Below the pieces are notes generated by a model. The model was not told the DNA's origin and ran no database searches. It saw only the letters and a list, made by a program, of their open reading frames with translations. Both the position numbers and the translations under genes were made by a program. Positions 13,742-20,919 of a stretch of 22,667 bases of DNA are shown piece by piece (position 1 is the first letter of the stretch; each line of letters starts with the position of its first letter). The stretch covers positions 1 through 22,667 of the IMG/VR virus record IMGVR_UViG_3300042465_002050; one strand, 5' to 3'. The stretch is from a virus.

Positions 13742-14356
13742 ATGAGCGACGATAAAGCCATTGGCGTGCTTGACAGGGTGCTGTCTTACGTAGACTCGCC
13801 TTTCAAACTGATTGCCATCATCGTCATGGCTGTTGTCGCTTTTGTAGGGTACCTGTTTTGGCAGAATCAGGCCTTCCTGATCTCTGCCTACCAAGAACAA
13901 AAAAGGATGCCCGCGATCCACGAAGAACGAGTGGATGACGCAGCATCAGTGCTTTTCAAGCACACTGAAGCCAAGTTCGTAGCTGTCTTCAAGGTAAACC
14001 CAATCCTGGGCACCCGCGTGCTGCACCGCCTGTACACCAAGGATGGCCGCACCAAAGAGATGGAGGGCCTGGATGTTGGCCTCTTCACAAGCAACCACGC
14101 CAACAACAGCGACGTGGTAAAACTCATGGCCGGCGAAATCACTTGTGGGAACTACTTACGTCCCCAAAGTGAGCTCGGCATTTGGTACATCGCACAAGGT
14201 GCAAGCTACACGTGCCGCGTGGCAGTACCACCAGACCGCAGCCGATTTATTGGCCAGATTACCGCAGGGTGGGGATCACCGCCAGATAACTTGGAGCATA
14301 TTGTCTCTATGATGGAAATTGCAGCGACCATGTTGGTCAAAAGAGGTGGAGCATGA
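13742..14356 (+). CDS. T4 gpT-like holin (class III)
   Basis: The 204-residue protein has a short N-terminal cytoplasmic segment (IGVLDRVLSYVDSPFK), one transmembrane helix (about 23-41, LIAIIVMAVVAFVGYLFW) and a 160-residue soluble C-terminal domain. This matches the topology of T4 holin T (218 residues, single helix near residue 35-55, periplasmic domain). Residue patterns also agree from memory: GVLDR before the helix, FVAVFKVNP against FSAVYSFRP, and SYTCRVAVPPDRSRFIGQIT against a Cys and aromatic stretch in T. C135 and C158 could form a disulphide. T holins set the time of lysis, and their periplasmic domain is the target of the antiholin RI. It is directly followed, with ATGA overlaps, by a membrane protein and the endolysin. 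Confidence 0.72.
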   Translation: MSDDKAIGVLDRVLSYVDSPFKLIAIIVMAVVAFVGYLFWQNQAFLISAYQEQKRMPAIHEERVDDAASVLFKHTEAKFVAVFKVNPILGTRVLHRLYTKDGRTKEMEGLDVGLFTSNHANNSDVVKLMAGEITCGNYLRPQSELGIWYIAQGASYTCRVAVPPDRSRFIGQITAGWGSPPDNLEHIVSMMEIAATMLVKRGGA

Positions 14357-14880
14357 TACCCGCACTGATTGCACCCCTCCTGTCCCAGGGCCTGAGCCTG
14401 ATCGGCAATGCCGTGATGGCCAAGGGCAAAGAATGGGTCGAGGAGAAGACTGGCGTCAAGATTGAGCCAAACATGTCCGACAAGGACCTGTTGACGCTTC
14501 GCCAGTACGAAATGGATCACGAGGAAGAGCTGTTACGCCTTCGCATTGAAGACAATAAGCTCGACCTAGAAGCCTTCAAGGAAGAGGTCAAGGACCGTGA
14601 TTCTGCACGCGGGCGCGATGTAGAGTTCATCAAGCGCGGCATGACCAACAACCGTGCCAACGTCATGTTCTTCTTGGCTGTGTGCATGGTCGGATTGCTG
14701 GTCTGGATTGTCTGGAAAGACCAGAACATCAACGAGTACGTCAAAGGCATCTTCACCCTGGTCCTGGGCCGTTTCCTGGGCTACCTGGACAACATTTACT
14801 CCTTTGAGTTTGGCACCACGCGTGGCTCAAAGGAGAAGGACGAAACTATCAAACAGCTTACAAATGGGGGCAGCAAATGA
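14353..14880 (+). CDS. Holin-like membrane protein of the lysis cassette
   Basis: The 175-residue protein starts at an ATGA overlap with the holin-like gene and ends in one with the endolysin. Its N-terminus (MIPALIAPLLSQGLSLIGNA) is hydrophobic or amphipathic. A charged helix covers about 45-95 (EEELLRLRIEDNKLDLEAFK). Two hydrophobic spans follow: about 103-121 (NVMFFLAVCMVGLLVWIVW) and about 130-148 (VKGIFTLVLGRFLGYLDN). It ends with the FGTTRGSKEKDETI motif seen in phage holin-like proteins. The layout, charged helix then two spans, resembles three-helix holins such as those of gene transfer agents. It may be a second holin, a pinholin or a helper of the gpT-like holin. No Rz/Rz1 spanin pair is recognisable nearby. 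Confidence 0.7.
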   Translation: MIPALIAPLLSQGLSLIGNAVMAKGKEWVEEKTGVKIEPNMSDKDLLTLRQYEMDHEEELLRLRIEDNKLDLEAFKEEVKDRDSARGRDVEFIKRGMTNNRANVMFFLAVCMVGLLVWIVWKDQNINEYVKGIFTLVLGRFLGYLDNIYSFEFGTTRGSKEKDETIKQLTNGGSK

Positions 14881-15242
14881 GCCTGAGCCAAGAACAAGCT
14901 GCATTTTTGCTGGACATGGGCAAGCTGGTGAAATACGCCACTTCCCAGGGTTTTATGGTCACAGCAGGAGAGCTGTACCGAACCCCTGAACAGCAGGCCC
15001 TTTACGTCAAAACTGGCCGCAGTCAGACAATGAACTCGCTTCACTTGAAGCGCCTGGCCGTGGACTTCAACTTTTTTGTTGACGGAAAACTGGTCTACGA
15101 CAAGAAGGTTTTGGCCCCACTTGGCGCATACTGGGAATCGCTGCATCCGCTCAATTCCTGGGGCGGAAATGGCCTCAAATTGGTCGACACGCCGCACTTC
15201 AGCCGAGGTGATGGCAAGCCTGAATGGAGACGTGTAACATGA
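14877..15242 (+). CDS. Endolysin, M15-family peptidase
   Basis: The 121-residue protein matches the compact M15 metallopeptidases used as phage endolysins (L-alanyl-D-glutamate or D-Ala-D-Ala type). Residues seen are GELYRTPEQQ (Arg35), the S-x-H-x4-A-x-D motif in SLHLKRLAVDFN (Ser54, His56, Ala61, Asp63), and DTPHFSR with the second His ligand (His107). His56, Asp63 and His107 would bind zinc. There is no signal peptide, so release depends on a holin, in agreement with the upstream genes. Length is at the short end for the family, with no cell-wall-binding domain. It overlaps its neighbours by four bases on both sides. Confidence 0.88.
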   Translation: MSLSQEQAAFLLDMGKLVKYATSQGFMVTAGELYRTPEQQALYVKTGRSQTMNSLHLKRLAVDFNFFVDGKLVYDKKVLAPLGAYWESLHPLNSWGGNGLKLVDTPHFSRGDGKPEWRRVT

Positions 15243-15397
15243 AAAATACCCCCGTATGGGACAAAAAACGCCCCAAGAGCCTTGGAAAACCCAAGGCTTT
15301 GACGCCTGCAAAGAAAACTGCCGCCAAGCGCGCAGCCAAGAAAGCAGGTCGTCCATACCCAAATTTGGTTGACAACATGCGCGCTGCAAAAGGTTGA
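15239..15397 (+). CDS. 52-residue Lys/Ala-rich basic protein
   Basis: The ATG at 15239 overlaps the endolysin stop (ATGA), and the frame ends at TGA 15395-15397. The product reads MKNTPVWDKKRPKSLGKPKA, then a histone-H1-like AKKTAAKRAAKKAG, then GRPYPNLVDNMRAAKG. About a third of the residues are Lys or Arg. The (D)KKRPKxLGKPKxL...AKxxAxxAGRPYPNLVDNM pattern is one I recognise from other aquatic phages as a conserved small protein of unknown role. It is the last gene of the coupled lysis block. DNA condensation in the head, or a toxic or membrane-active role, can be imagined; neither is shown. Confidence 0.72.
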   Translation: MKNTPVWDKKRPKSLGKPKALTPAKKTAAKRAAKKAGRPYPNLVDNMRAAKG

Positions 15398-15398
15398 T

Positions 15399-15839
15399 AT
15401 GGCCACAGTAAAAAAGGACGCAATTGCCAGAGGCATCAAAGAGGCTTATGCCCGTGGTGGACAAGGTGCGCCTGAGGCAGTCATGGACATCCACGTCAAC
15501 CTCAAGAACCGCAACAACGCCATCAAAGAGTACGGCTACGGCCCCTTGAATCCTGGCGCTGCGTCCACTGTGTTTTGGCAAAAGAAAGCCGACATGTGGG
15601 AAACCACAATACCCGAGGCCAAGAAGGCCTTGTGCGGTAACTGTGGCGCGTTCATTCAGACACCAGAAATGCTAAAAGCCATCGCACAAGGCATTGAAAA
15701 AGAAGACATGGGCGAGCACAAGAGTTATGCTGACGATGTCATCAATGCTGCCAATTTAGGCTACTGCGAGCTGTTCCATTTCAAGTGTGCTGGAGATCGA
15801 ACCTGCGATGCGTGGCTCATCGGCGGACCGATCAAATAA
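15399..15839 (+). CDS. Five-Cys protein resembling high-potential iron-sulfur protein
   Basis: I chose ATG 15399 behind AAAGG, giving 146 residues; an earlier TTG in frame would overlap the preceding gene. The N-terminal 60 residues are helical (AIARGIKEAYARGGQGAPEA). The C-terminal half holds LCGNCGAF (C79, C82) and GYCELFHFKCAGDRTCDAW (C123, C130, C136). The second block follows the HiPIP signature G-x-C-x-L-F-x-x-K then about 8 residues then C-x-x-W, and CxxCxxF matches the first HiPIP pair. A [4Fe-4S] or zinc site is therefore likely. HiPIPs are usually exported; no signal peptide is present here. I know this phage family as conserved and uncharacterised. The tail nozzle gene follows after 9 bases. 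Confidence 0.75.
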   Translation: MATVKKDAIARGIKEAYARGGQGAPEAVMDIHVNLKNRNNAIKEYGYGPLNPGAASTVFWQKKADMWETTIPEAKKALCGNCGAFIQTPEMLKAIAQGIEKEDMGEHKSYADDVINAANLGYCELFHFKCAGDRTCDAWLIGGPIK

Positions 15840-15848
15840 GGCGTACTC

Positions 15849-17699
15849 ATGGCACTTCTTCGACTCTTTCTCAAACCAGGTGTTGACAAACAAAACACCG
15901 AGTACGGCGCTGAAGGCGGCTGGGTGGACAGCGACTACGTGCGCTTTCGCTATGGCCTGCCAGAGAAGATGGGTGGATGGACGCAGTTTGGCAACACACA
16001 GGTGAACTTTGTTGGCTCTGCCAGTGACATCTTCACCTGGAACGCGCTGGATGGCTCGCCCTACGCGGCTCTCGGAACAAACCGCAAGGTCTATGTGTTT
16101 TATGGCGGTGCGTGGGCCGACATCACTCCCATTCGGGCCACCGGTTCGTGTACCTTCAGCACCACCAACGGCAGCACCACTGTGACTGTCAACGACACAG
16201 CGCATGGCGCAACTGAGGGAGACTTTGTCACGTTCAGCAGCGTCACTGGCAACCCAGGAGGTATCCCCAATGCTGACCTTACAAATGAGTTTGAAATTCA
16301 AGCGGTTCTTGGACCTGATAACTACACTATCGTCTCCCCGACCCAAGCGACCTCCACGGCAACAGCGGCCGGCGCGGCAACAGCGACCTACCAGATCAAC
16401 GTCGGTGGCGACATCAGCTTCGTGGACTTTGGCTGGGGCACAGGCACGTGGGGCTTGAGCACCTGGGGGACGCCCCGTCCTGCTTCAGCCTCCTTGTCTT
16501 TGCTTGCCAGGGTCTGGCAGTTTGACAACTACGGTCAGGTCCTCATCTTGCAGCTGGTTGACGGCGGCATCTACGAGTGGAATCCCAGCTCGGGCATTGG
16601 AACGCGGGCCACGGCCATTGCAGGTGCGCCCACCAAGTCCAAGTTTGCCCTGGTCTCTACCCCTGACAGGCACCTGGTGTGCTTTGGCACGGAGTCCACG
16701 CTTGGCGACCCAACGACCCAGGACCCGATGTACGTGCGCTTTTCTTCGCAAGAGGACATCAACGACTTTGTGGCCACTGCGACCAACACGGCCGGCGGAC
16801 AACGGCTCACGGACGGCAACGAGATTATCTCGGCGCTGCGCTCACGTGGTCAGATTCTGATCTGGACAGACACGTCAATTCATGGCCAACAATACCTTGG
16901 ACCACCCTACACCTTTGGCTTTCAGCAGCTCGGTGCCAACTGCGGCATCATCAGCCCCCACGCGTCTGCTGACGTGAACGGCGTGGCGTACTGGATGAGT
17001 AAGGACGCGTTCTTCGTGTTTGACGGTACGGTCAAGAAGATTCCTTGCACGGTGCAGGACTTTGTTTTTGAAGACTTGAACATTGCACAGGCCACTTCTG
17101 TGAACGTGGGCATCAACACTCAGTTCAATGAGGTGACGTGGTTCTATCCGTCTCTGAGCAGTGACTATGTCAACCGCTTTGTGACCTACAACTACATGGA
17201 AAACGTCTGGTCAGTTGGTTCTATGGCCCGCACAGCGTGGACCGACATTGGCACATTTGAAAAGCCTCTGGCATCGAAATACGATCCGCTGGACACCGAA
17301 GCAACCATCTCCACAATCTATGGCCTGACACCGGGCCGCAGCCACTTGTACAACCAGGAAGACGGCGTGGATGGCAACGGAGAGGCGATTGATGCCTATG
17401 TGTACTCGGGCTACTTTGACATCGGTGACGGCGATCAGATGATGCTGATGCAGAAGTTCATTCCTGACTTTAAGCGTCAAGAAGGAAACATTGTTGTGGC
17501 TCTTCGCTTGCGTCCTTACCCACAGGCCACTGCAGTACCAAGCTCCTTGGACCCTTATCCAATCACGCCAACAACGCAGTTTGTCAGCACGCGTGCGCGC
17601 GGCCGTCAAATTCAACTGCGTATTGAAAGTGACGAGCTGGGCAGCTTCTGGCGCTTTGGCACGATGCGCGTTGACATCCAGCCGGACGGCATGCGATGA
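15849..17699 (+). CDS. Tail nozzle protein, P22 gp10-like
   Basis: The 616-residue protein has the family pattern of packaged-DNA-stabilising and tail-nozzle proteins (P22 gp10, SU10 nozzle). It opens LRLFLKPGVDKQNTEYGAEG and WVDSDYVRFRYGLPEKMGGW. Repeated beta blades follow, including DIFTWNALDGSPYAALGTNR and YWMSKDAFFVFDGTVKKIPC. It ends with the characteristic ARGRQIQLRIESDELGSFWR and GTMRVDIQPDGMR. A Thr/Ala-rich insertion near residues 97-180 (TFSTTNGSTTVTVNDTAHG) looks like an added Ig-like domain. The nozzle closes the tail channel after packaging and carries fibres. The gene ends in an ATGA overlap with the next. Its adaptor partners are encoded at 6827 and 7841. Confidence 0.86.
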   Translation: MALLRLFLKPGVDKQNTEYGAEGGWVDSDYVRFRYGLPEKMGGWTQFGNTQVNFVGSASDIFTWNALDGSPYAALGTNRKVYVFYGGAWADITPIRATGSCTFSTTNGSTTVTVNDTAHGATEGDFVTFSSVTGNPGGIPNADLTNEFEIQAVLGPDNYTIVSPTQATSTATAAGAATATYQINVGGDISFVDFGWGTGTWGLSTWGTPRPASASLSLLARVWQFDNYGQVLILQLVDGGIYEWNPSSGIGTRATAIAGAPTKSKFALVSTPDRHLVCFGTESTLGDPTTQDPMYVRFSSQEDINDFVATATNTAGGQRLTDGNEIISALRSRGQILIWTDTSIHGQQYLGPPYTFGFQQLGANCGIISPHASADVNGVAYWMSKDAFFVFDGTVKKIPCTVQDFVFEDLNIAQATSVNVGINTQFNEVTWFYPSLSSDYVNRFVTYNYMENVWSVGSMARTAWTDIGTFEKPLASKYDPLDTEATISTIYGLTPGRSHLYNQEDGVDGNGEAIDAYVYSGYFDIGDGDQMMLMQKFIPDFKRQEGNIVVALRLRPYPQATAVPSSLDPYPITPTTQFVSTRARGRQIQLRIESDELGSFWRFGTMRVDIQPDGMR

Positions 17700-18406
17700 G
17701 CAAGATCAACAACGTCCGCCTGCCCAACGCGAGTACTGGCGGGTACGACCCCGCACAGTTCAACCAGCTTGTGCGCTCGCTCGAGCAGATTGTTTTTCAG
17801 CTGAACAACACCTACACCCCTGTTACCAGTGAAAACACTGCTGGTGCTGCAACGTGGATGGCCATGGGCAGCGGAGCGGGAGGCGGGTTTGCTGGTGGTA
17901 TCCGTGGATTTCAAAACAGCAATGGCATTATCTTGCCCAATGCAATGATGATCTCGGACCAGGACCAGGTAAATGCCAGTATCACCGGTGAGAATTTGCT
18001 CACGTTTGCTCCCGCGTTCTCCAATGGCATCACCGTGGAGAGCGGCTCACGGATCAAGGTTCCTTGCGCAGGTCAGTACCTGGTGACGTTCACGTTGCAG
18101 GTGACCAACCGCAGCAACACTGTTGCCGAGTTTGAAGTATGGGCCAAGGACACGGGCGTCAATTACCCCTTGAGCAACACACGCTTTGACGTGCCTGCGC
18201 GCAAGAGCTCGGGCGTATGGTCGCATGTGGTGCCGGCCATCACTGGCATCTTCACGGTGGAAGACCCGTTCAACGACTACCTAGAAATTGCCTGGTGGTC
18301 GGACAACATTGACGTCTTCTTGGAGAACTACGCTGCTGGCACGAGCCCCACGCGCCCTGCCATCCCATCGGTGATCCTGACCATCAACTTTGTATCGGCG
18401 AACTGA
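17696..18406 (+). CDS. C1q/TNF-like virion protein
   Basis: Residues 1-45 are a helical attachment segment (DPAQFNQLVRSLEQIVFQLN). After a Gly-rich linker (GSGAGGGFAGGIRGFQNSNG), residues about 95-236 form a beta-sandwich with the C1q/TNF layout: SGSRIKVPCAGQYLVTFTLQ, VAEFEVWAKDTGVNYPLSNT, FNDYLEIAWWSD and a final strand VILTINFVSAN. The pattern G-x-Y-x-V-x-F-x-L, then a W-x-K-x-x-G-x-x-(Y/V) strand, is the usual mark of this trimeric jelly-roll in phages. Such domains often cap fibres or bind cell-surface glycans. It is coupled to the nozzle gene by ATGA, so it may be attached to the nozzle. Confidence 0.75.
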   Translation: MSKINNVRLPNASTGGYDPAQFNQLVRSLEQIVFQLNNTYTPVTSENTAGAATWMAMGSGAGGGFAGGIRGFQNSNGIILPNAMMISDQDQVNASITGENLLTFAPAFSNGITVESGSRIKVPCAGQYLVTFTLQVTNRSNTVAEFEVWAKDTGVNYPLSNTRFDVPARKSSGVWSHVVPAITGIFTVEDPFNDYLEIAWWSDNIDVFLENYAAGTSPTRPAIPSVILTINFVSAN

Positions 18407-18408
18407 TC

Positions 18409-18741
18409 ATGGCAAACAAATACCTGCGCAAATACCTCACACCATCGGCCGCCACTGAGACTGCAATCTACACGGCCCCTGATGCAAACAACACCGTCTT
18501 GTCGTCGCTGCGCGTGACCAACGAGAATGCCAGCACTTGCGCGCTCACCGTGACGGTCTACCCGCTGGGCGGCGCTACGCCGTACCGCCTCTTGAAGACC
18601 TATGCACTGCCCACGAACCAGACAATGGACGTCTTTTCGGGTGTCCCCTGCGTGATGCAGGCCGGTGACGTGCTCAAAGTGACGGCCAGCGTATCGGACG
18701 TGGACTTTTATCTGTCCTATTTGGAAATGGACAGGTCGTAA
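18409..18741 (+). CDS. Small beta-rich virion protein
   Basis: A 110-residue product starting two bases after the C1q-like gene with no clear ribosome site, so translation is probably coupled. The sequence KYLRKYLTPSAATETAIYTA, LSSLRVTNENASTCALTVTV, PYRLLKTYALPTNQTMDVFS, AGDVLKVTASVSDVDFYLSY forms an Ig-like or jelly-roll beta sandwich. I recognise this as a recurring small virion protein of uncultured phages without a named function. Two Cys residues could pair. It is followed by a promoter and leader for the large internal virion proteins. Confidence 0.72.
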   Translation: MANKYLRKYLTPSAATETAIYTAPDANNTVLSSLRVTNENASTCALTVTVYPLGGATPYRLLKTYALPTNQTMDVFSGVPCVMQAGDVLKVTASVSDVDFYLSYLEMDRS

Positions 18742-18745
18742 TGAG

Positions 18746-18775
18746 TGGACAAAACTTGATATTTTGTTGGATAAT
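18746..18775 (+). promoter_or_regulatory. Sigma-70-like promoter for the internal virion genes
   Basis: TGGACA at 18746-18751 and GATAAT at 18770-18775 each differ by one base from the consensus boxes, with an 18-base spacer. CCATT (18781-18785) follows at the expected start point, as at the possible promoter near 5005. It lies in the 108-base gap before the gene at 18850, one of the two largest gaps in the window. Confidence 0.55.
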
Positions 18776-18790
18776 CTTAGCCATTAACGC

Positions 18791-18845
18791 GTCCTTTCCC
18801 GGCGCGCAGCCCACCATGAGGCTCTTGGCAAAAACTGGAAAGGAC
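18791..18845 (+). promoter_or_regulatory. Leader hairpin that pairs with the ribosome site of gene 18850
   Basis: GTCCTTTCC (18791-18799) is perfectly complementary over nine bases to GGAAAGGAC (18837-18845), which contains the AAAGGA ribosome site of the gene starting at 18850. A transcript from the promoter just upstream would begin with the anti-ribosome-site strand close to its 5' end. A small inner hairpin AGCC/GGCT (18808-18811 with 18820-18823) fits in the loop. The pairing would close the ribosome site until it is opened by heat, a ligand, a protein or a passing ribosome. Confidence 0.5.
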
Positions 18846-18849
18846 TACC

Positions 18850-20919
18850 ATGGCGAATGAAGGAATCATGGCTCTGCCTCAGGGCATGGGCATGCAGGGC
18901 GAACAAGCCCAACAGGAACAACCGACCGTCACGAGCGCTGACTCGTATGACGCCGCGATGACCGCCCTTGGCATGGTCAATCCAGGCGAAGACGCTGCGT
19001 TAAAAGAAGCCATTCGCCAAAACATCGGTGACCTTCAGCTCACCCCTGAGCAGCTGGATGTGCTTATCCAAGTTTTTGAATACGTCAGCCAGCATCCTGG
19101 TGACTACAAGAACCTGCTCCAAAAAATGATTGAAGGCGGTGCCCTTGATGAAGGGGACATGCCTGAAGAATACGATCCTGAGTTCATTGGCTCAATGCTC
19201 GCGGTGCTGCAAGAGATGCGCCAGATGCAGGGCGCTGGCGCTCAAGAACCCATGGACATGGGCCCGATCGTTGAAGGCCTGCAGCCTATGGGCATGGCCT
19301 CTGGCGGTTTGGCAGATGTCGGTCAATACCTCGCGGCCAAAGGCCGTGGCGGTGACAGTATCCTGGCACACATCACTCCTGAAGAAGCCGAGATGCTCAA
19401 GCGTCGTGGCGGCTCTGGCACGATCAATCCCGCCACTGGCTTGCCTGAGTTCAAAGGCGGCGTCATTGGCAAGGTCGTTGGTGCAGTCAAGGGCGTCGTC
19501 AAAGGTGTTGTGAACGTCGTCAAAGACGTGCTCAAGAGCCCTGTTGGGCGTATCTTGGGCACCATTGCTTTGGCCGCTGTCCTCGGACCAGCAGGCGTGG
19601 GTCTTTCAATGGGCACTGCAGCAGGTCTCGCGGGCGCAGGAACGACACTTATGGCCGGCGGATCAATCAAGGAGGCCTTGATCTCTGGTGCGATGGGCTA
19701 CATTGGCGGCGGCGGCACGATCATGGGCGCAAGCCCTGTGTCTGCTGTTGGCGGTTACCTGCCCGGCGCGGCTGGCAGTGCGTTGAACACAGGCCTTGCA
19801 ACAGGCGTGATCGGCGCTGGTATCGGCAAGCTGGGCGGCATGAGCACTCAAGACGCATTGCGAATGGGCATGATGTCTGGTGCATCAGCAGCAGCGCTCC
19901 AAGGCCTCAAGAACAACACCTCTGTGATGGGCGAGCCCACTCCTCAACCGGGTGGCGAAACCGCACCTACTACTGCTCCTACTCAGGGCACTCCAGCTCC
20001 TGGGCAAGTGGGCTCAACGGGTTCCGTTGGCACTACAGGCACTGCACAAGACTTGTTGGCCTCAACTTCCCAGGGTGCCCCTGGTGGCAGCATGCCAGCC
20101 GGTTATCAGGACGAGTTTTACAAACAGATCGGCATCGACCCCAAGACGGTCTCTCCATCCTTGCCTGGCACTTCGCCAACCAATATTCAAATCGAGCGCA
20201 GTGCTTTGGGCATGACTGGGCCAATGGACACTGCACGTCAGTTTGTCCAAGAGCCTTTGAACGTGGCCAAGGACATCTACAACACAAACCTGTCGCCAAG
20301 CCGCGCTGGCCTGCCCGCAGACGCTGGCATCATCCAAAAATACGGCCCCTTGGCACTGGCAGGCACTGCTGCTATAGCGGCCACTGGCGGCATGCAAGGC
20401 GAGCCTGCCAACCAGAACCCTGCGTTCAACCGCAACTACACAGGCTCCGACTACATGCGCGACAACCCCGCATTGTTCAGCGGCGGCTTGAGCAGCTACA
20501 CCAAGCCCACGACACCTGACAGCCCGATCGTGCCGACACCGTCGTATGGCTCGATCCCAATTGGCCAGCCAGGCTCTGTCATTCCCACGGGCGTGACAAT
20601 GAGTCCTGGTGGCGTGGCCCAGCCTTACAACGTGGCGGGCCTGTATGGTGTGCCTCTTGTCTACGGTCCAGACGGTCAACCCCGTCGCATGGCCAAGGGT
20701 GGTGACGCCACAATGACACAGTTCCCACGCCGCACAGGTCCGATCAACGGTCCTGGCACAGGAACTTCGGATGACATCCCAGCGATGCTGTCGGACGGCG
20801 AGTTTGTGTTCACGGCCAAGGCTGTGCGCAACGCCGGAGGCGGCAGTCGTCGCAAGGGCGCTGCCCGCATGTACAAACTGATGAAAAAGCTCGAAGGCGG
20901 AGCCGTTAAGGGGAAATAA
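18850..20919 (+). CDS. Internal virion / DNA ejection protein
   Basis: The 689 residues divide into an acidic helical N-terminus (about 30-150), a motif MASGGLADVGQYLAAKGRGG then DSILAHITPEEAEMLKRRGG, an Ala/Gly/Val-rich hydrophobic core (about 203-355: GVVKGVVNVVKDVLKS, TIALAAVLGPAGVG), a Pro/Thr/Gly-rich disordered part (about 360-640), and a C-terminal motif MAKGGDATM then TGTSDDIPAMLSDGEFVF and a basic helix RKGAARMYKLMKKLEGG. A long protein with a membrane-compatible core and disordered parts, encoded after the nozzle, fits podovirus ejection proteins that leave the head and form a channel in the cell envelope. The D-x-I-x-A-x-L-S-x-G-E motif also occurs in tape-measure proteins. Ribosome site AAAGGA is 6 bases from the ATG and inside a leader hairpin. 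Confidence 0.75.
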   Translation: MANEGIMALPQGMGMQGEQAQQEQPTVTSADSYDAAMTALGMVNPGEDAALKEAIRQNIGDLQLTPEQLDVLIQVFEYVSQHPGDYKNLLQKMIEGGALDEGDMPEEYDPEFIGSMLAVLQEMRQMQGAGAQEPMDMGPIVEGLQPMGMASGGLADVGQYLAAKGRGGDSILAHITPEEAEMLKRRGGSGTINPATGLPEFKGGVIGKVVGAVKGVVKGVVNVVKDVLKSPVGRILGTIALAAVLGPAGVGLSMGTAAGLAGAGTTLMAGGSIKEALISGAMGYIGGGGTIMGASPVSAVGGYLPGAAGSALNTGLATGVIGAGIGKLGGMSTQDALRMGMMSGASAAALQGLKNNTSVMGEPTPQPGGETAPTTAPTQGTPAPGQVGSTGSVGTTGTAQDLLASTSQGAPGGSMPAGYQDEFYKQIGIDPKTVSPSLPGTSPTNIQIERSALGMTGPMDTARQFVQEPLNVAKDIYNTNLSPSRAGLPADAGIIQKYGPLALAGTAAIAATGGMQGEPANQNPAFNRNYTGSDYMRDNPALFSGGLSSYTKPTTPDSPIVPTPSYGSIPIGQPGSVIPTGVTMSPGGVAQPYNVAGLYGVPLVYGPDGQPRRMAKGGDATMTQFPRRTGPINGPGTGTSDDIPAMLSDGEFVFTAKAVRNAGGGSRRKGAARMYKLMKKLEGGAVKGK

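Noticed and set aside
15369-15398. Upstream TTG start for the five-Cys protein
   Set aside because: It lies inside the 52-residue basic gene; AAAGG before ATG 15399 fits better.
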